Shown: positions 14,150 through 22,353 of the stretch, one piece after another
Position numbering within the stretch: position 1 is the stretch's first letter
How the letters are laid out: each line of letters begins with the position of its first letter
DNA from: Virgibacillus salarius
GTDB lineage: Bacteria > Bacillota > Bacilli > Bacillales > Amphibacillaceae
Direction: 5' to 3'
NCBI RefSeq assembly: GCF_039521925.1
Contig: NZ_BAAACY010000008.1
Span: 37,553-101,552, forward strand
Length of the DNA: 64,000 nucleotides
Made by a program: the position numbers and the translations under genes
Notes under the pieces: generated by a model
The model's input: the letters and a program-made list of their open reading frames with translations, nothing else
What the model was told of the DNA's origin: nothing
Databases searched by the model: none

Positions 14150-14451
14150 TTTATTACCTCCTTAGTTGGATAACGTCCAGTTGATTTTCCTGAAACACCG
14201 ACTTTGTTAATCAATTGCCTAACTCTTTCTCTGGTTAGCCCGTAATGATCACCGATTTCTTGTAGTGTTTCACCGTTTTTATAACGCTCAGCCATTTCCA
14301 TTTCTCTTTTAAGAGATTCAGGCGATCTCATAGGACGGTAGTTGTTTTCGAGACTTTTTAATATCTTTTTCAATTCCTTTTTCCGCAGATTGATTAATTT
14401 ACTAAGTTGAACGAGTTCTTTCCATTCATCATAGAATTTTTGTGCATTCAT
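14146..14451 (-). CDS. HTH protein, sigma-70 region 4-like
   Basis: 101 residues. Helical N-terminus, then RYKNGETLQEIGDHYGLTRE and RVRQLINKVG (about 57-87), the helix-turn-helix of sigma region 4. The ATG at 14451 follows GGGAG at 8 bases; the stop overlaps the antirepressor start. Probable small regulator of early genes. Confidence 0.7.
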   Translation of the reverse strand: MNAQKFYDEWKELVQLSKLINLRKKELKKILKSLENNYRPMRSPESLKREMEMAERYKNGETLQEIGDHYGLTRERVRQLINKVGVSGKSTGRYPTKEVIK

Positions 14452-14463
14452 TAAGTTCACTCC

Positions 14464-14703
14464 CTAGATTGCTTGTTTTGGCACTATCTCATTAAACTTT
14501 ACGTTGAAGTTATCTTCAAAAAAAATTGAGATAGGTACTTCCAATTGTTTAGCGATTAATTCCAATTCATTAGTAGTAATAGAGCGTTTACCTCTTTCTT
14601 TATAACTATAGGACTGTACCGTCATATTCAAGGCATCGGCAATCGGTTTTTGTTTAATACCCTTAAAATTTCTTATAGCTTTAATTTTTTCGTGTAATAG
14701 CAT
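14464..14703 (-). CDS. Cro-like repressor
   Basis: 79 residues. HTH_3 domain (about 3-58: EKIKAIRNFKGIKQKPIADA, NMTVQSYSYKERGKRSI). First gene of the leftward early operon, divergent from the CI-like gene. The ATG at 14703 follows AGGTGGTG. One predicted operator lies in its 5' leader and two beyond its promoter, as expected for autoregulation. Confidence 0.85.
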   Translation of the reverse strand: MLLHEKIKAIRNFKGIKQKPIADALNMTVQSYSYKERGKRSITTNELELIAKQLEVPISIFFEDNFNVKFNEIVPKQAI

Positions 14704-14720
14704 CTTTTCACCACCTTTTT

Positions 14721-14735
14721 TAAACGTAAAGTTGA
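14721..14735. promoter_or_regulatory. Operator, cro-proximal
   Basis: TAAAC-GTAAA-GTTGA, one base off the TAAAC-N5-GTTTA pattern of the two other operators. It lies in the transcribed leader of the Cro-like gene. Confidence 0.5.
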
Positions 14736-14749
14736 ATTTCATATTTCTT

Positions 14750-14777
14750 ATTATATCAACATTAAGTTTAAAGTCAA
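14750..14777 (-). promoter_or_regulatory. Sigma-A promoter of the leftward early operon
   Basis: Reading the minus strand, TTGACT (14777-14772) and TATAAT (14755-14750) are separated by 16 bases, 47 bases before the Cro-like start. It is the strongest promoter in the prophage region, between operator sites. Confidence 0.75.
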
Positions 14778-14786
14778 TAGTTTATT

Positions 14787-14822
14787 TAAACTTTTCGTTT
14801 ATTTTATTAAACAAAGCGTTTA
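14787..14822. promoter_or_regulatory. Two operators of the lysogeny switch
   Basis: TAAAC-TTTTC-GTTTA (14787-14801) and TAAAC-AAAGC-GTTTA (14808-14822) are identical in both arms and 21 bases apart centre to centre, two helical turns, which suits cooperative repressor binding. They lie between the divergent genes. Confidence 0.7.
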
Positions 14823-14865
14823 TTTGGTGTAAACTGTATGTAGATCAATGGAAATGGTGATGTAT

Positions 14866-15213
14866 ATGAGTCTTGGAACTCGTTTAAAGAAGGAAAGAGA
14901 AAAACGTAATTGGTCGCAAATGTATGTGGCTAAAAGAATTGGTATCACAAATGCGGTTTTATCAAACTATGAAAGAGATTATCGTGACCCTGATACAGAA
15001 ACTTTGAAGAAGTTGGCTGTTTTATACGAAGTCTCGACCGATTATTTACTTGGACACAAAAATGAAGAAGACGGTTTAGTCTATTATAAAAACAAGATTT
15101 CTAAAGAATTCCCAGATATAGATTTAATGTTTAAAGACATGGAGTCTTTAACAGCTGAGGAAATGAAGGAAGTTTATGAGTATATTAAATTTAAGAAGAG
15201 TCAGAAGAAATAA
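14866..15213 (+). CDS. CI-like phage repressor
   Basis: 115 residues. N-terminal HTH_3 domain (about 1-60: RLKKEREKRNWSQMYVAKRI, LSNYERDYRDPDTETLKKLA, VSTDYLLG). No peptidase domain, so it is the short SinR/ImmR type, which is inactivated through an ImmA protease rather than RecA self-cleavage. An ImmA homologue is encoded downstream. An upstream in-frame ATG at 14848 is less likely because a GGTGAT site lies next to 14866. Confidence 0.85.
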   Translation: MSLGTRLKKEREKRNWSQMYVAKRIGITNAVLSNYERDYRDPDTETLKKLAVLYEVSTDYLLGHKNEEDGLVYYKNKISKEFPDIDLMFKDMESLTAEEMKEVYEYIKFKKSQKK

Positions 15214-15219
15214 AGGGGG

Positions 15220-15714
15220 ATGAAATTGAAAAAGATATTTTTCGTGTTAATGTTTTTTGTAGTAATAATTGGTTGTGAATCAAATGAGACGTTAAAAGAA
15301 GAATCAAACACAAGTGATGCAGAAATCGAAGAAAAACAAGATAAAATGTTAGAGTCAGCAATTTTGTCCTACATGGAACAAATGACAGGAAAATATTTAA
15401 TGGTAGATACTTATGAAACCGGAAGTAAGGAGCAACAAAAGGCTTTAGACGAGGCGCTTACTGATGTAAATATAGCAGTTTTAGATATAGAAGATAAATA
15501 CGACTCCAATCTCCCTGTTGTAAAAGAACTAAATAAACTAGCTGAATCAGTAAGTTTTGCTATAAACGAATTAATCGCAGGTGAATATAGTACTAAAGTA
15601 GATAATTCCGAGAAAGTTGGTACATATGTTGGGGAAATATCTAGAAATTATCTTGATGGTGAATTACCACCATCAGTTAAAGTTCATACTGGGATGGAGA
15701 GTGCATTCGATTAA
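15220..15714 (+). CDS. Prophage lipoprotein, candidate superinfection exclusion factor
   Basis: 164 residues. Signal peptide with lipobox VIIGC (Cys 19), then an acidic linker and a helical domain. GGGGG directly abuts the ATG; a TTG two codons on (15226) is better spaced and may be the real start. It follows the repressor by 6 bases and so should be expressed in lysogens. Position and type recall the Ltp lipoprotein of phage TP-J34, which blocks superinfection, but no clear sequence match can be claimed. Confidence 0.7.
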   Translation: MKLKKIFFVLMFFVVIIGCESNETLKEESNTSDAEIEEKQDKMLESAILSYMEQMTGKYLMVDTYETGSKEQQKALDEALTDVNIAVLDIEDKYDSNLPVVKELNKLAESVSFAINELIAGEYSTKVDNSEKVGTYVGEISRNYLDGELPPSVKVHTGMESAFD

Positions 15715-15795
15715 ACGAAAATGGTGTACACCAAGTACATCTCTCTTTTTTAACCATCAACAGAACATACATTCTATTAACTAGGGGGTTGTAGT

Positions 15796-16257
15796 TTGTA
15801 TTCACGCCTTGAAGATTTAGTTTATAAACTATACACATCAATTGGAGTAAAGGATCCTACAGGCTTAGAAATGCACAAGATTGCAAAAAAACTAGGGGTA
15901 GAAATTACTTATGATGAAAATAAAGTATTTAGATTTGAAAATGAGATAAGTTTAAAAAAGCGTACTAAAAGACAGGAGTGGATGGATTTTGGTCATGAGT
16001 TAGGTCATTGTCTCATGCATTGTGGTTTGCAAGTTAGTATGCACCCTTTATTTGTAGAACTTCAGGAATGGCAAGCAAATAACTTTGCGTATCACTTTTG
16101 TGTACCTACTTTTATGTTAGACAAGCTGTACAACTATACAGTATGTGATGTTATGCAGCTATTTAACGTCGATTATGACTTTGCTTGCAAAAGATTAGAA
16201 ATATATAAAAATAAAAAGCAAAGGGAGATAATTCATGGACAAGCAGCAATCACATAA
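15796..16257 (+). CDS. ImmA/IrrE-family metalloprotease
   Basis: 153 residues. Zinc motif HELGH (about 68-72) preceded by EWMDFG, and a downstream ligand Glu in EWQANNFAYH (about 91). ImmA proteins cleave the partner ImmR-type repressor after DNA damage or peptide signals and so induce the element. TTG start with AGGGGG upstream. Confidence 0.9.
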   Translation: MYSRLEDLVYKLYTSIGVKDPTGLEMHKIAKKLGVEITYDENKVFRFENEISLKKRTKRQEWMDFGHELGHCLMHCGLQVSMHPLFVELQEWQANNFAYHFCVPTFMLDKLYNYTVCDVMQLFNVDYDFACKRLEIYKNKKQREIIHGQAAIT

Positions 16258-16411
16258 TCTATCCGAAGAGAAAGAAACTATTGAACTACCTGTATTCTCG
16301 AAAATTGCAGTAGTAGATAATCAATTAATTGGTGAATTAGTAAAATATGTGGAAATACCTAAAAGAGTATTGCCAAAGGAGGATACAAATCATGAAGGGA
16401 TCTATTATTAA
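16235..16411 (+). CDS. Small gene between immA and int
   Basis: 58 residues, MDKQQSHNLSEEKETIELP to the end NHEGIYY. Strong AAAGGGAG site. It overlaps the immA end and runs 20 bases into the integrase gene, whose ribosome site lies inside it, so integrase translation may depend on it. Family not recognised. Confidence 0.55.
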   Translation: MDKQQSHNLSEEKETIELPVFSKIAVVDNQLIGELVKYVEIPKRVLPKEDTNHEGIYY

Positions 16412-17564
16412 ACGTGGCAATAAATATTCCTTTGTCATTGATGTCGGAAGAGATCCTGTTACTAAAAAACGTAAGCAAAAAAGAGTATCTGGATTCACTA
16501 GCGAAAAGAAAGCTCGTGCGGCAATGAATGAAATGATAGTGGAATTAAATCGTGGTGGATATGTTGAACCTACTACAGAGACATTAGGTGATTATTTAGA
16601 CAGTTGGTTGGAGCACAAAAGAAAAAGAGTGGTACATAGTACATATTTACACTATAAAGGAAATATCAATAATCACATTAAGCCTGCAATTGGAGATATC
16701 CGAGTTCATGAATTAAATGCTAGGCAAGTACAACGGTTCTATGACTCATTATTAGATAACAAATTATCAGAACGATCTGTGCACCATATCCATCGTATTT
16801 TATCCAATGCATTAGATTACGGTGCAAAATTAGGTGATATAAATAAAAATGTAGCTAAAGCTGCAGAACCGGCCAGAGTTCGGAAGAAAGAAATGAAATA
16901 TTGGTCCATAGAATCATTATCGAAATTTATTAATGATACAAGAACCGAGCAATTCTATATTGCTTGGTATATAGCTTCATTTACAGGTATGCGGCAAGGT
17001 GAAGTATTAGGTCTTAAATGGGATTGTGTAGACTTCTCTAATAAGATGATATATGTAAAAAGGTCTTTAAAACGTTCAGAAGAAAACAATTATCATATTG
17101 CAGACTTGAAAAATAACTCCAGTTACCGTTCTATTTCAATATCCGATTCCGATGTATTTGAATTAAAAAAACATCTTAATGAACAGAAACGAATTAAGAT
17201 GAATGCTGGAGACTCATATATTGATAATAATTTAGTTGTAGCAACTAGCATAGGTACTCATGTATTACCTTCTAATCTCGGTAGAGCGTTTCGAAGATCC
17301 ATAAAGCAATCAAAGTTGAATAAAATAAGGTTTCACGATTTAAGACACACTCATGCTTCTATGCTCTTTGTGTTAGGCGTTCATCCTAAAATCGTACAAG
17401 AACGTCTTGGGCATTCATCTATACAAGTTACACTAGATACTTATTCTCACATGCTCCCTAACATGCAAGAGGCGGTTGCGGAAAGTTTAGAATCCGCATT
17501 TAAAAAACAACAAGAAAACAAGAACAATAGTTCTGGTTTTAAAGGTGATGTGACCAATTCGTGA
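16392..17564 (+). CDS. int: Tyrosine integrase
   Basis: 390 residues. AP2-like arm-binding domain (about 1-50), SAM-like core-binding domain (about 60-150) and a catalytic domain with FTGMRQGEVLGLKW (first Arg), HDLRHTHAS (His-x-x-Arg) and LGHSSIQVTLDTYSH (His and nucleophile Tyr). Tn916/phi105-type enzyme. The start at 16392 follows AAAGGAGG. It lies 31 bases from the tRNA-Arg 3' end, which is the attachment site. Confidence 0.95.
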   Translation: MKGSIIKRGNKYSFVIDVGRDPVTKKRKQKRVSGFTSEKKARAAMNEMIVELNRGGYVEPTTETLGDYLDSWLEHKRKRVVHSTYLHYKGNINNHIKPAIGDIRVHELNARQVQRFYDSLLDNKLSERSVHHIHRILSNALDYGAKLGDINKNVAKAAEPARVRKKEMKYWSIESLSKFINDTRTEQFYIAWYIASFTGMRQGEVLGLKWDCVDFSNKMIYVKRSLKRSEENNYHIADLKNNSSYRSISISDSDVFELKKHLNEQKRIKMNAGDSYIDNNLVVATSIGTHVLPSNLGRAFRRSIKQSKLNKIRFHDLRHTHASMLFVLGVHPKIVQERLGHSSIQVTLDTYSHMLPNMQEAVAESLESAFKKQQENKNNSSGFKGDVTNS

Positions 17565-17595
17565 CCAATTTCAAAAATGAAAGCCCATAAAGCTA

Positions 17596-17640
17596 CGCCC
17601 CCGGCAGGATTCGAACCTGCGACACACGGTTTAGGAAACC
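17596..17640. other. Prophage attachment site (one att end)
   Basis: The junction between integrase and tRNA-Arg 3' end marks one prophage boundary. The core should lie within the tRNA T arm to anticodon part. The partner site is left of the window, so its exact length cannot be fixed here. Confidence 0.6.
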
Positions 17641-17668
17641 GATGCTCTATCCCCTGAGCTACGGGGGC
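17596..17668 (-). tRNA. tRNA-Arg (CCU)
   Basis: Acceptor arms GCCCCCG and CGGGGGC, D arm GCTCAGGGGATAGAGC, anticodon loop TTCCTAA (anticodon CCT), T arm GCAGGTTCGAATCCTGC. CCA is not encoded. The 3' end faces the integrase, as expected for a phage that uses the tRNA 3' end as attB and restores it. Confidence 0.95.
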
Positions 17669-17892
17669 ATGATTGCATAAGTAAGAAAACTAGATAACAA
17701 TGAAATTATCAATAAAATTCTTCCAATTCATGCTTGATATAGAATTGGATTTTCTAATCCAGCACTATCCATTATACAAAATTACAACGACCTTGAAAAG
17801 TACTATACGAAATTATACATGGTACTGCTTTAACTTGTATGATAAAATATAATACATCTGTTTTAGGTAGTTATGGATTGGAGGATGAAGCT

Positions 17893-18543
17893 ATGGCAGG
17901 AGTTCCTTTTATTGCAATTGAAGGACCAATTGGTATTGGAAAGACATCGCTTGCCAAAAAAATTTCCTCACATTTTGATTTTCACTTATTAAAGGAAATT
18001 GTGGAGGAAAATCCATTTCTCGGAAAATTTTATGATGATATTGAGGAATGGAGTTTTCAAACAGAAATGTTCTTTTTATGCAATCGATTTAAACAATTAG
18101 AGGACATTGATACAAAATTTTTAAGCAAAAATAAATCAGTAGTAGCTGATTATCATATATCGAAAAACATGATATTTGCAAGACGGACACTCCCAATTGA
18201 TAAATTTGAGAAGTACGAACAGATTTATCATATTTTAACAAAAGATATGCCCGTTCCAAATATGATGATTTATTTGCATGCAAGCTTGGATACCATTTTG
18301 CAAAGAATTCATCAACGCGGAAGAGAGATAGAACAAAACATTAAGCCATCTTATCTTGCACAGCTGTCTCAGGATTATGAGGATTACATGAATGAATTCG
18401 AGCTCATGCATCCAACTATTCCCGTTATCCGTATTAATGGAGACGAGATGGATTTTGTCCGCTATCAAAATGATCTAGACAGTATCATTAATCAGGTCAA
18501 TGTACAGCTTAAAAAAGTCGCTGAAGAGGCGAGAAAAGGTTAA
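17893..18543 (+). CDS. dgk: Deoxyguanosine (purine deoxynucleoside) kinase
   Basis: 216 residues. Phosphorylates deoxyguanosine (and deoxyadenosine) in salvage. P-loop GPIGIGKTSLAKK (about 10-22), then DYHISKNMIFARR (substrate/DR-type motif) and the lid HQRGREIE. Closely follows B. subtilis Dgk in order of motifs. The ATG at 17893 follows GGAGG; an upstream ATG in the same frame lacks a site. Forms an operon with dck, as in Bacillus. Confidence 0.93.
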   Translation: MAGVPFIAIEGPIGIGKTSLAKKISSHFDFHLLKEIVEENPFLGKFYDDIEEWSFQTEMFFLCNRFKQLEDIDTKFLSKNKSVVADYHISKNMIFARRTLPIDKFEKYEQIYHILTKDMPVPNMMIYLHASLDTILQRIHQRGREIEQNIKPSYLAQLSQDYEDYMNEFELMHPTIPVIRINGDEMDFVRYQNDLDSIINQVNVQLKKVAEEARKG

Positions 18544-18557
18544 AGGGGAACACAATC

Positions 18558-19241
18558 ATGCATTTAAGAGAAAAATATCTTATTCCAAATGACAGTATTA
18601 TTACCATTGCTGGTACTGTCGGGGTAGGGAAGTCAACAATGACAAACGCATTAGCAAAAGCACTTAAATTTAAAACATCGCTGGAGAAAGTAGATACAAA
18701 CCCTTATCTTGAGAAGTTCTATGCTGATTTTGAACGCTGGAGCTTTCATTTACAAATTTACTTCTTAGCAGAACGCTTTAAAGAACAAAAAAAGATCTTT
18801 GAATACGGTGGTGGATTCATCCAGGATCGTTCCATATATGAGGATACAGGAATTTTCGCAAAAATGCATTATGATAATGGAACGATGTCAAAAACGGATT
18901 ATGAAACATATACAAACCTATTTGAAGCAATGGTCATGACACCATACTTCCCGCATCCTGACTTACTCATTTATTTGGAGGGATCCTTTGATGAAGTGCT
19001 AGCACGTATTCAAGAACGTGGGCGTGAAATGGAGAAAAGTACACCAATTTCCTATTGGGAGGAAATGTACAAGCGTTATGAAGAATGGATTAATAACTTC
19101 AATGCATGTCCAATCCTAAGGATTAATATATCTGATTATGATTTGATGAAGCAGGAAAATTCTATTGAACCTATTCTAGAGAAGATTGGACATTTTATTC
19201 AGCAATCTAGAAGATGGAAATCGAGAGAGTTAATGAAATAG
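18558..19241 (+). CDS. dck: Deoxyadenosine/deoxycytidine kinase
   Basis: 227 residues. P-loop AGTVGVGKSTMTNALAK (about 18-34), QDRSIYEDTGIFAK (about 93), lid ERGREME. Works beside Dgk to salvage deoxynucleosides. AAAGGGG lies upstream and the gap to dgk is 14 bases. Confidence 0.94.
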   Translation: MHLREKYLIPNDSIITIAGTVGVGKSTMTNALAKALKFKTSLEKVDTNPYLEKFYADFERWSFHLQIYFLAERFKEQKKIFEYGGGFIQDRSIYEDTGIFAKMHYDNGTMSKTDYETYTNLFEAMVMTPYFPHPDLLIYLEGSFDEVLARIQERGREMEKSTPISYWEEMYKRYEEWINNFNACPILRINISDYDLMKQENSIEPILEKIGHFIQQSRRWKSRELMK

Positions 19242-19323
19242 GAATTAAAAAGAGTTGGTACAAAACATAACTTCTTTTTCTCAAACTACGAATAATCATG
19301 TTATTAATAGGAGTATCATCGCC

Positions 19324-19448
19324 GCACCGTGAAAATATACGCTCTTTCTGCGGGCACGGCCTCAGCTAACTTGGTAAAGAAAAACACGTTACCACGTGGA
19401 TCTTCGGACTCGTGCTGTTCCCGCCGGAGTCTCGCTGATTTCAGGTGC
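19324..19448 (+). repeat. Intergenic repeat family, copy 1
   Basis: Ends are imperfect inverted repeats (GCACCGTGAAAA and TTTCAGGTGC). The core contains GGGCACGGCCTCAGCTAACT, AACACGTT, GTGGATCTTC and TTCCCGCCGGAGTCT, which recur with changes at 31440-31590 (opposite strand). No coding sense. It fills most of the dck to 19585 gap. Confidence 0.7.
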
Positions 19449-19471
19449 TAAACGAATGATTCTGATCAAAG

Positions 19472-19513
19472 AACGAACGATAATTAATTTCTTTTAACTA
19501 ATTATCGTTCGTT
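19472..19513. terminator. Bidirectional terminator after dck
   Basis: A perfect 15-base stem, AACGAACGATAATTA and TAATTATCGTTCGTT, around 12 bases, T-rich on both sides. It serves dck and the convergent gene at 19585. Confidence 0.85.
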
Positions 19514-19584
19514 GTTATTTATTTTTATCTTCTAAACATAATTTGAAGTTTCTATCTATATAAACTTCCTGATCAAGCTTACCC

Positions 19585-19881
19585 TTACCACAATGGTTCC
19601 TCTTCTTTGCTTAAGCCAATCATAAACGGTGTTGTCGTCACGATACTAATCAATAAAAGCAGTCCAATTAAAATCACATAAGGTATAGAAAGATTTAAAT
19701 AGATATTACCTATTAAAATCAAGGGTAATAAGATTAGAGATGTCATACTACTTTTCTTTCTGCTGTTCGCTGATAGGTAATTCGCTTCTTCACAATACGG
19801 GCACTTCATTTTCATTCGAAAGGAACGCTTTAATGTATCCATATAGTTCCAGTTCTTATCGCAATGAGCACAACTCGGCAT
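19585..19881 (-). CDS. CxxC-20-CxxC-type membrane protein
   Basis: 98 residues. CAHC (4-7) and CPYC (27-30) 20 residues apart, then two hydrophobic segments (about 47-66 and 70-88). Matches the small cxxc_20_cxxc family found in Bacilli; function unknown. AGGAGG upstream. Confidence 0.75.
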   Translation of the reverse strand: MPSCAHCDKNWNYMDTLKRSFRMKMKCPYCEEANYLSANSRKKSSMTSLILLPLILIGNIYLNLSIPYVILIGLLLLISIVTTTPFMIGLSKEEEPLW

Positions 19882-19896
19882 TGCTGTACCTCCTTA

Positions 19897-20709
19897 TTAT
19901 TCCTTCCCTAACGCTATGGATCGATCCCGTGCTGCTTGCACACACTCGATGATTATTTGTTGAAATCCATTCTTCTTTAAAGATTCTAGACCCGCTTGCG
20001 TTGTTCCTGCTGGGCTCGTAATTTTTTTTCGTAATACATCAGCTGTATCTTCAGATTGGCTAAGCATTTCACCAGCCCCAAGAATTGTTTGGGCAATTAA
20101 AGCCTTTGCCGTATCCTTATGCAACCCAGAATCAACGGCTGCTTTTTCCATTGCTTCTACCAAATAATAAATATACGCCGGGCCGCTTCCAGAAATTGCT
20201 GTTACCATATGCATATCTTCCTCATCAACTACTACCGTTGTTCCAATCGTATTAAATAGCGTAACTGCTTCCTGAACATGATCCTTACTTACACCTTTTC
20301 CAGCAGAGATAGCAGTTGCAGATTCACCAATAGATGCTGAAGTGTTTGGCATTGCTCGAATAACTGGTACGTTTATACCGATAAATTGTTTTATAGCTGT
20401 AGTAGAAATACCTGCTGTTACAGATATAATTAATTGATTCGCTGTAATATAGTCCTTAATAGAATCGATGGCTTGCTCTATATCGTATGGTTTGGTAGCC
20501 AAAATAATTATGTCTGTATCTGTTGTTATCTTTTCTTTATCCATTACGCTATTAATTTGATACCTTTTCTCTAGTCGAGAAATTCGCTCCTGATTACTTC
20601 GATTGGTTACTGAAATATGATTATTATCTACGATCTCTGCCCGAACCATTCCTGATATAATTGCTTCAGCCATTGATCCTGCTCCGATGAATGCGATTTT
20701 TTTATCCAT
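19897..20709 (-). CDS. proC: Pyrroline-5-carboxylate reductase
   Basis: 270 residues. Final step of proline synthesis: NADPH-dependent reduction of pyrroline-5-carboxylate. Rossmann motif AFIGAGSMAEAIISG (6-20), ILATKPYD, substrate motif SGSGPAYIYYLVEAM (about 168) and TSPAGTTQAGL (about 229). The ATG at 20709 has GGAGG 9 bases upstream; a TTG two codons earlier is too close. Controlled by the T-box leader just upstream. Confidence 0.95.
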   Translation of the reverse strand: MDKKIAFIGAGSMAEAIISGMVRAEIVDNNHISVTNRSNQERISRLEKRYQINSVMDKEKITTDTDIIILATKPYDIEQAIDSIKDYITANQLIISVTAGISTTAIKQFIGINVPVIRAMPNTSASIGESATAISAGKGVSKDHVQEAVTLFNTIGTTVVVDEEDMHMVTAISGSGPAYIYYLVEAMEKAAVDSGLHKDTAKALIAQTILGAGEMLSQSEDTADVLRKKITSPAGTTQAGLESLKKNGFQQIIIECVQAARDRSIALGKE

Positions 20710-20775
20710 TTCCAATTACCTCCTAGATTAAATTCAATACGTTCCGTTAGATACTTACTACTTATTTGTTTTTCC

Positions 20776-21040
20776 AAAAAGAAAAGCTCCTTTCATCCTT
20801 CAAATAAGGACGAAAAGAGCATTTCCGCGGTACCACCTAAATTGACATAGCTAACCTATGCCCAGCTTTTATTGTTAACACAGTCTTCATCTGCGGTCAG
20901 TTTTTATTCTAACGGCTCCTGGATAGGTTCATACAAGTCGTTTACGTCTGGGATCTTTCAGCCGATGGATCCCTTTCTCTTTCGTACGCCCGCTGCATTA
21001 CTGGTCCAATCACTGCCTTTTTAAAATATTATTTGGTTAG
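20776..21040 (-). promoter_or_regulatory. T-box leader of proC, Pro (CCU) specifier
   Basis: On the minus strand the T-box sequence AGGTGGTACCGCGGAAA lies at 20838-20822, followed by a terminator hairpin (GCTCTTTTCGTCC and GGATGAAAGGAGC) and a T run at 20776-20820. The specifier loop reads GAA-CCT-ATC (codon at 20937-20935), the same frame as GAA-TCC-ATC in the serS leader. Uncharged tRNA-Pro should allow readthrough. Confidence 0.92.
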
Positions 21041-21046
21041 ATATGT

Positions 21047-21075
21047 ACTATATGCTGAAATGCTTCAAATGTCAA
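21047..21075 (-). promoter_or_regulatory. proC promoter
   Basis: TTGACA (21075-21070) and TATAGT (21052-21047) are 17 bases apart on the minus strand, just before the T-box leader. Confidence 0.8.
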
Positions 21076-21141
21076 GAAAACGTGTAATTTAGGTTAAATT
21101 AAGCTAAACTAAAAATAATCATCAAGGAAAGAAGGGCTAAC

Positions 21142-21885
21142 ATGGCTAATTCAATAAATCAAATTCAGCAGCTTAAACAAATTCGCGATCAAATGACACG
21201 TTTTATGATGACCTATAAATTTGGTCTTGATGAAATTAACACAAAGCTTCAGATCCTTCAGGAGGAATTTCAGCATTTCCATGACTATAATCCGATTGAG
21301 CATATTAAATCAAGGATAAAATCTCCAGAAAGTATTCTAAAAAAAATGTACCGAAAAAATCTAGATATTTCACTTGAATCCATTAGAGAAAATATCCATG
21401 ACATTGTAGGTATTCGTATTGTTTGTTCGTTTATTTCTGATATTTATCGCGTTAGCGAAATGATTCAGCAGCAAAAGGACATAACCGTGATTTCCTGTAA
21501 AGATTATATAAAACATCCTAAATCCACCGGTTATCAAAGTCTCCACCTTATTCTTTCGATACCTGTGTTTATGTCAGATCGTGAAGAACATGTATATGTA
21601 GAAATTCAAATTCGTACCGTTGCTATGGATTTTTGGGCAAGTCTTGAGCATAAGATTTACTATAAGTATAATAAAGTAATTCCTGATCATTTATCAAAAG
21701 AATTAACGGATGCTGCGAAAGTAGCATCAGACCTCGATTTACGAATGGAACAATTACATAATGAAGTGAACCATATAAAAGCACAGGAAGGTGAAGACAA
21801 CGATTTACAATTATTAAAAATAGCTAATGAAAGCTTTGCACTTCCTCGTAAACTTCTCGAATCATTTATAAAAGAAACGAAATAA
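21142..21885 (+). CDS. sasA: Small alarmone synthetase (YwaC/RelP type)
   Basis: 247 residues. Makes (p)ppGpp from ATP and GDP/GTP with no hydrolase domain. Motifs: NPIEHIKSRIKSPESILKKM (about 50), DIVGIRIVCSFISDIY, HPKSTGYQSLHLI and VEIQIRTVAMDFWASLEHKI. Longer than B. subtilis YwaC by an extra C-terminal helix. Transcribed alone, with a terminator 36 bases after the stop. Confidence 0.9.
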   Translation: MANSINQIQQLKQIRDQMTRFMMTYKFGLDEINTKLQILQEEFQHFHDYNPIEHIKSRIKSPESILKKMYRKNLDISLESIRENIHDIVGIRIVCSFISDIYRVSEMIQQQKDITVISCKDYIKHPKSTGYQSLHLILSIPVFMSDREEHVYVEIQIRTVAMDFWASLEHKIYYKYNKVIPDHLSKELTDAAKVASDLDLRMEQLHNEVNHIKAQEGEDNDLQLLKIANESFALPRKLLESFIKETK

Positions 21886-21920
21886 GCAAACTTCAACAAT
21901 TCCGTTTCCATATACAGCGA

Positions 21921-21949
21921 AAAAAACCGCTACATGGTAACGGTTTTTT
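21921..21949. terminator. Terminator after sasA
   Basis: AAAAAACCG and CGGTTTTTT around 11 bases, T run on both strands. It may also serve the tRNA-Ser transcript from the other side. Confidence 0.8.
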
Positions 21950-21981
21950 TATCTCCAAAATTTTATGCGCTATTTTATAAA

Positions 21982-22074
21982 TGGAGGAGGTAGAGGGATT
22001 CGAACCCCCGCGGGCTGTTACACCCCTGTCGGTTTTCAAGACCGATCCCTTCAGCCAGACTTGGGTATACCTCC
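21982..22074 (-). tRNA. tRNA-Ser (UGA)
   Basis: Acceptor arms GGAGGTA and TACCTCC, anticodon loop CTTGAAA (TGA), a long variable arm (GGGGTGTAACAGCCC-like) and T arm GGGGTTCGAATCCC, all class II Ser features. CCA follows the discriminator base. Confidence 0.94.
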
Positions 22075-22353
22075 GTGACAACAAAATATAATATACCATG
22101 CATAAATAAGCTTGTCAATGACAATAATCCATTTCGGAAATTTCCGTCATTTACAGATGTGTATATTTGAATTCACTTCATACATGCTTATCACTAAAAA
22201 CCTCTATAAACAAAGTGAAAGTTCAATTCAATAGAGAAATTACTGTATGCGGATAACCGAACACTCTGGATCCAAAAAGGCTAGTTGAATCGTTAAAAAT
22301 TATGGAGGAAATGAGAATGTTATCTTCATTCCCCCATATTCCCATTATCCCTA
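22075..22353. other. Intergenic region, nothing recognised
   Basis: 279 AT-rich bases between tRNA-Ser and the peptidase gene. I see no ORF with a ribosome site, no clear terminator for the met operon and no repeat shared with the rest of the window. Confidence 0.5.
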
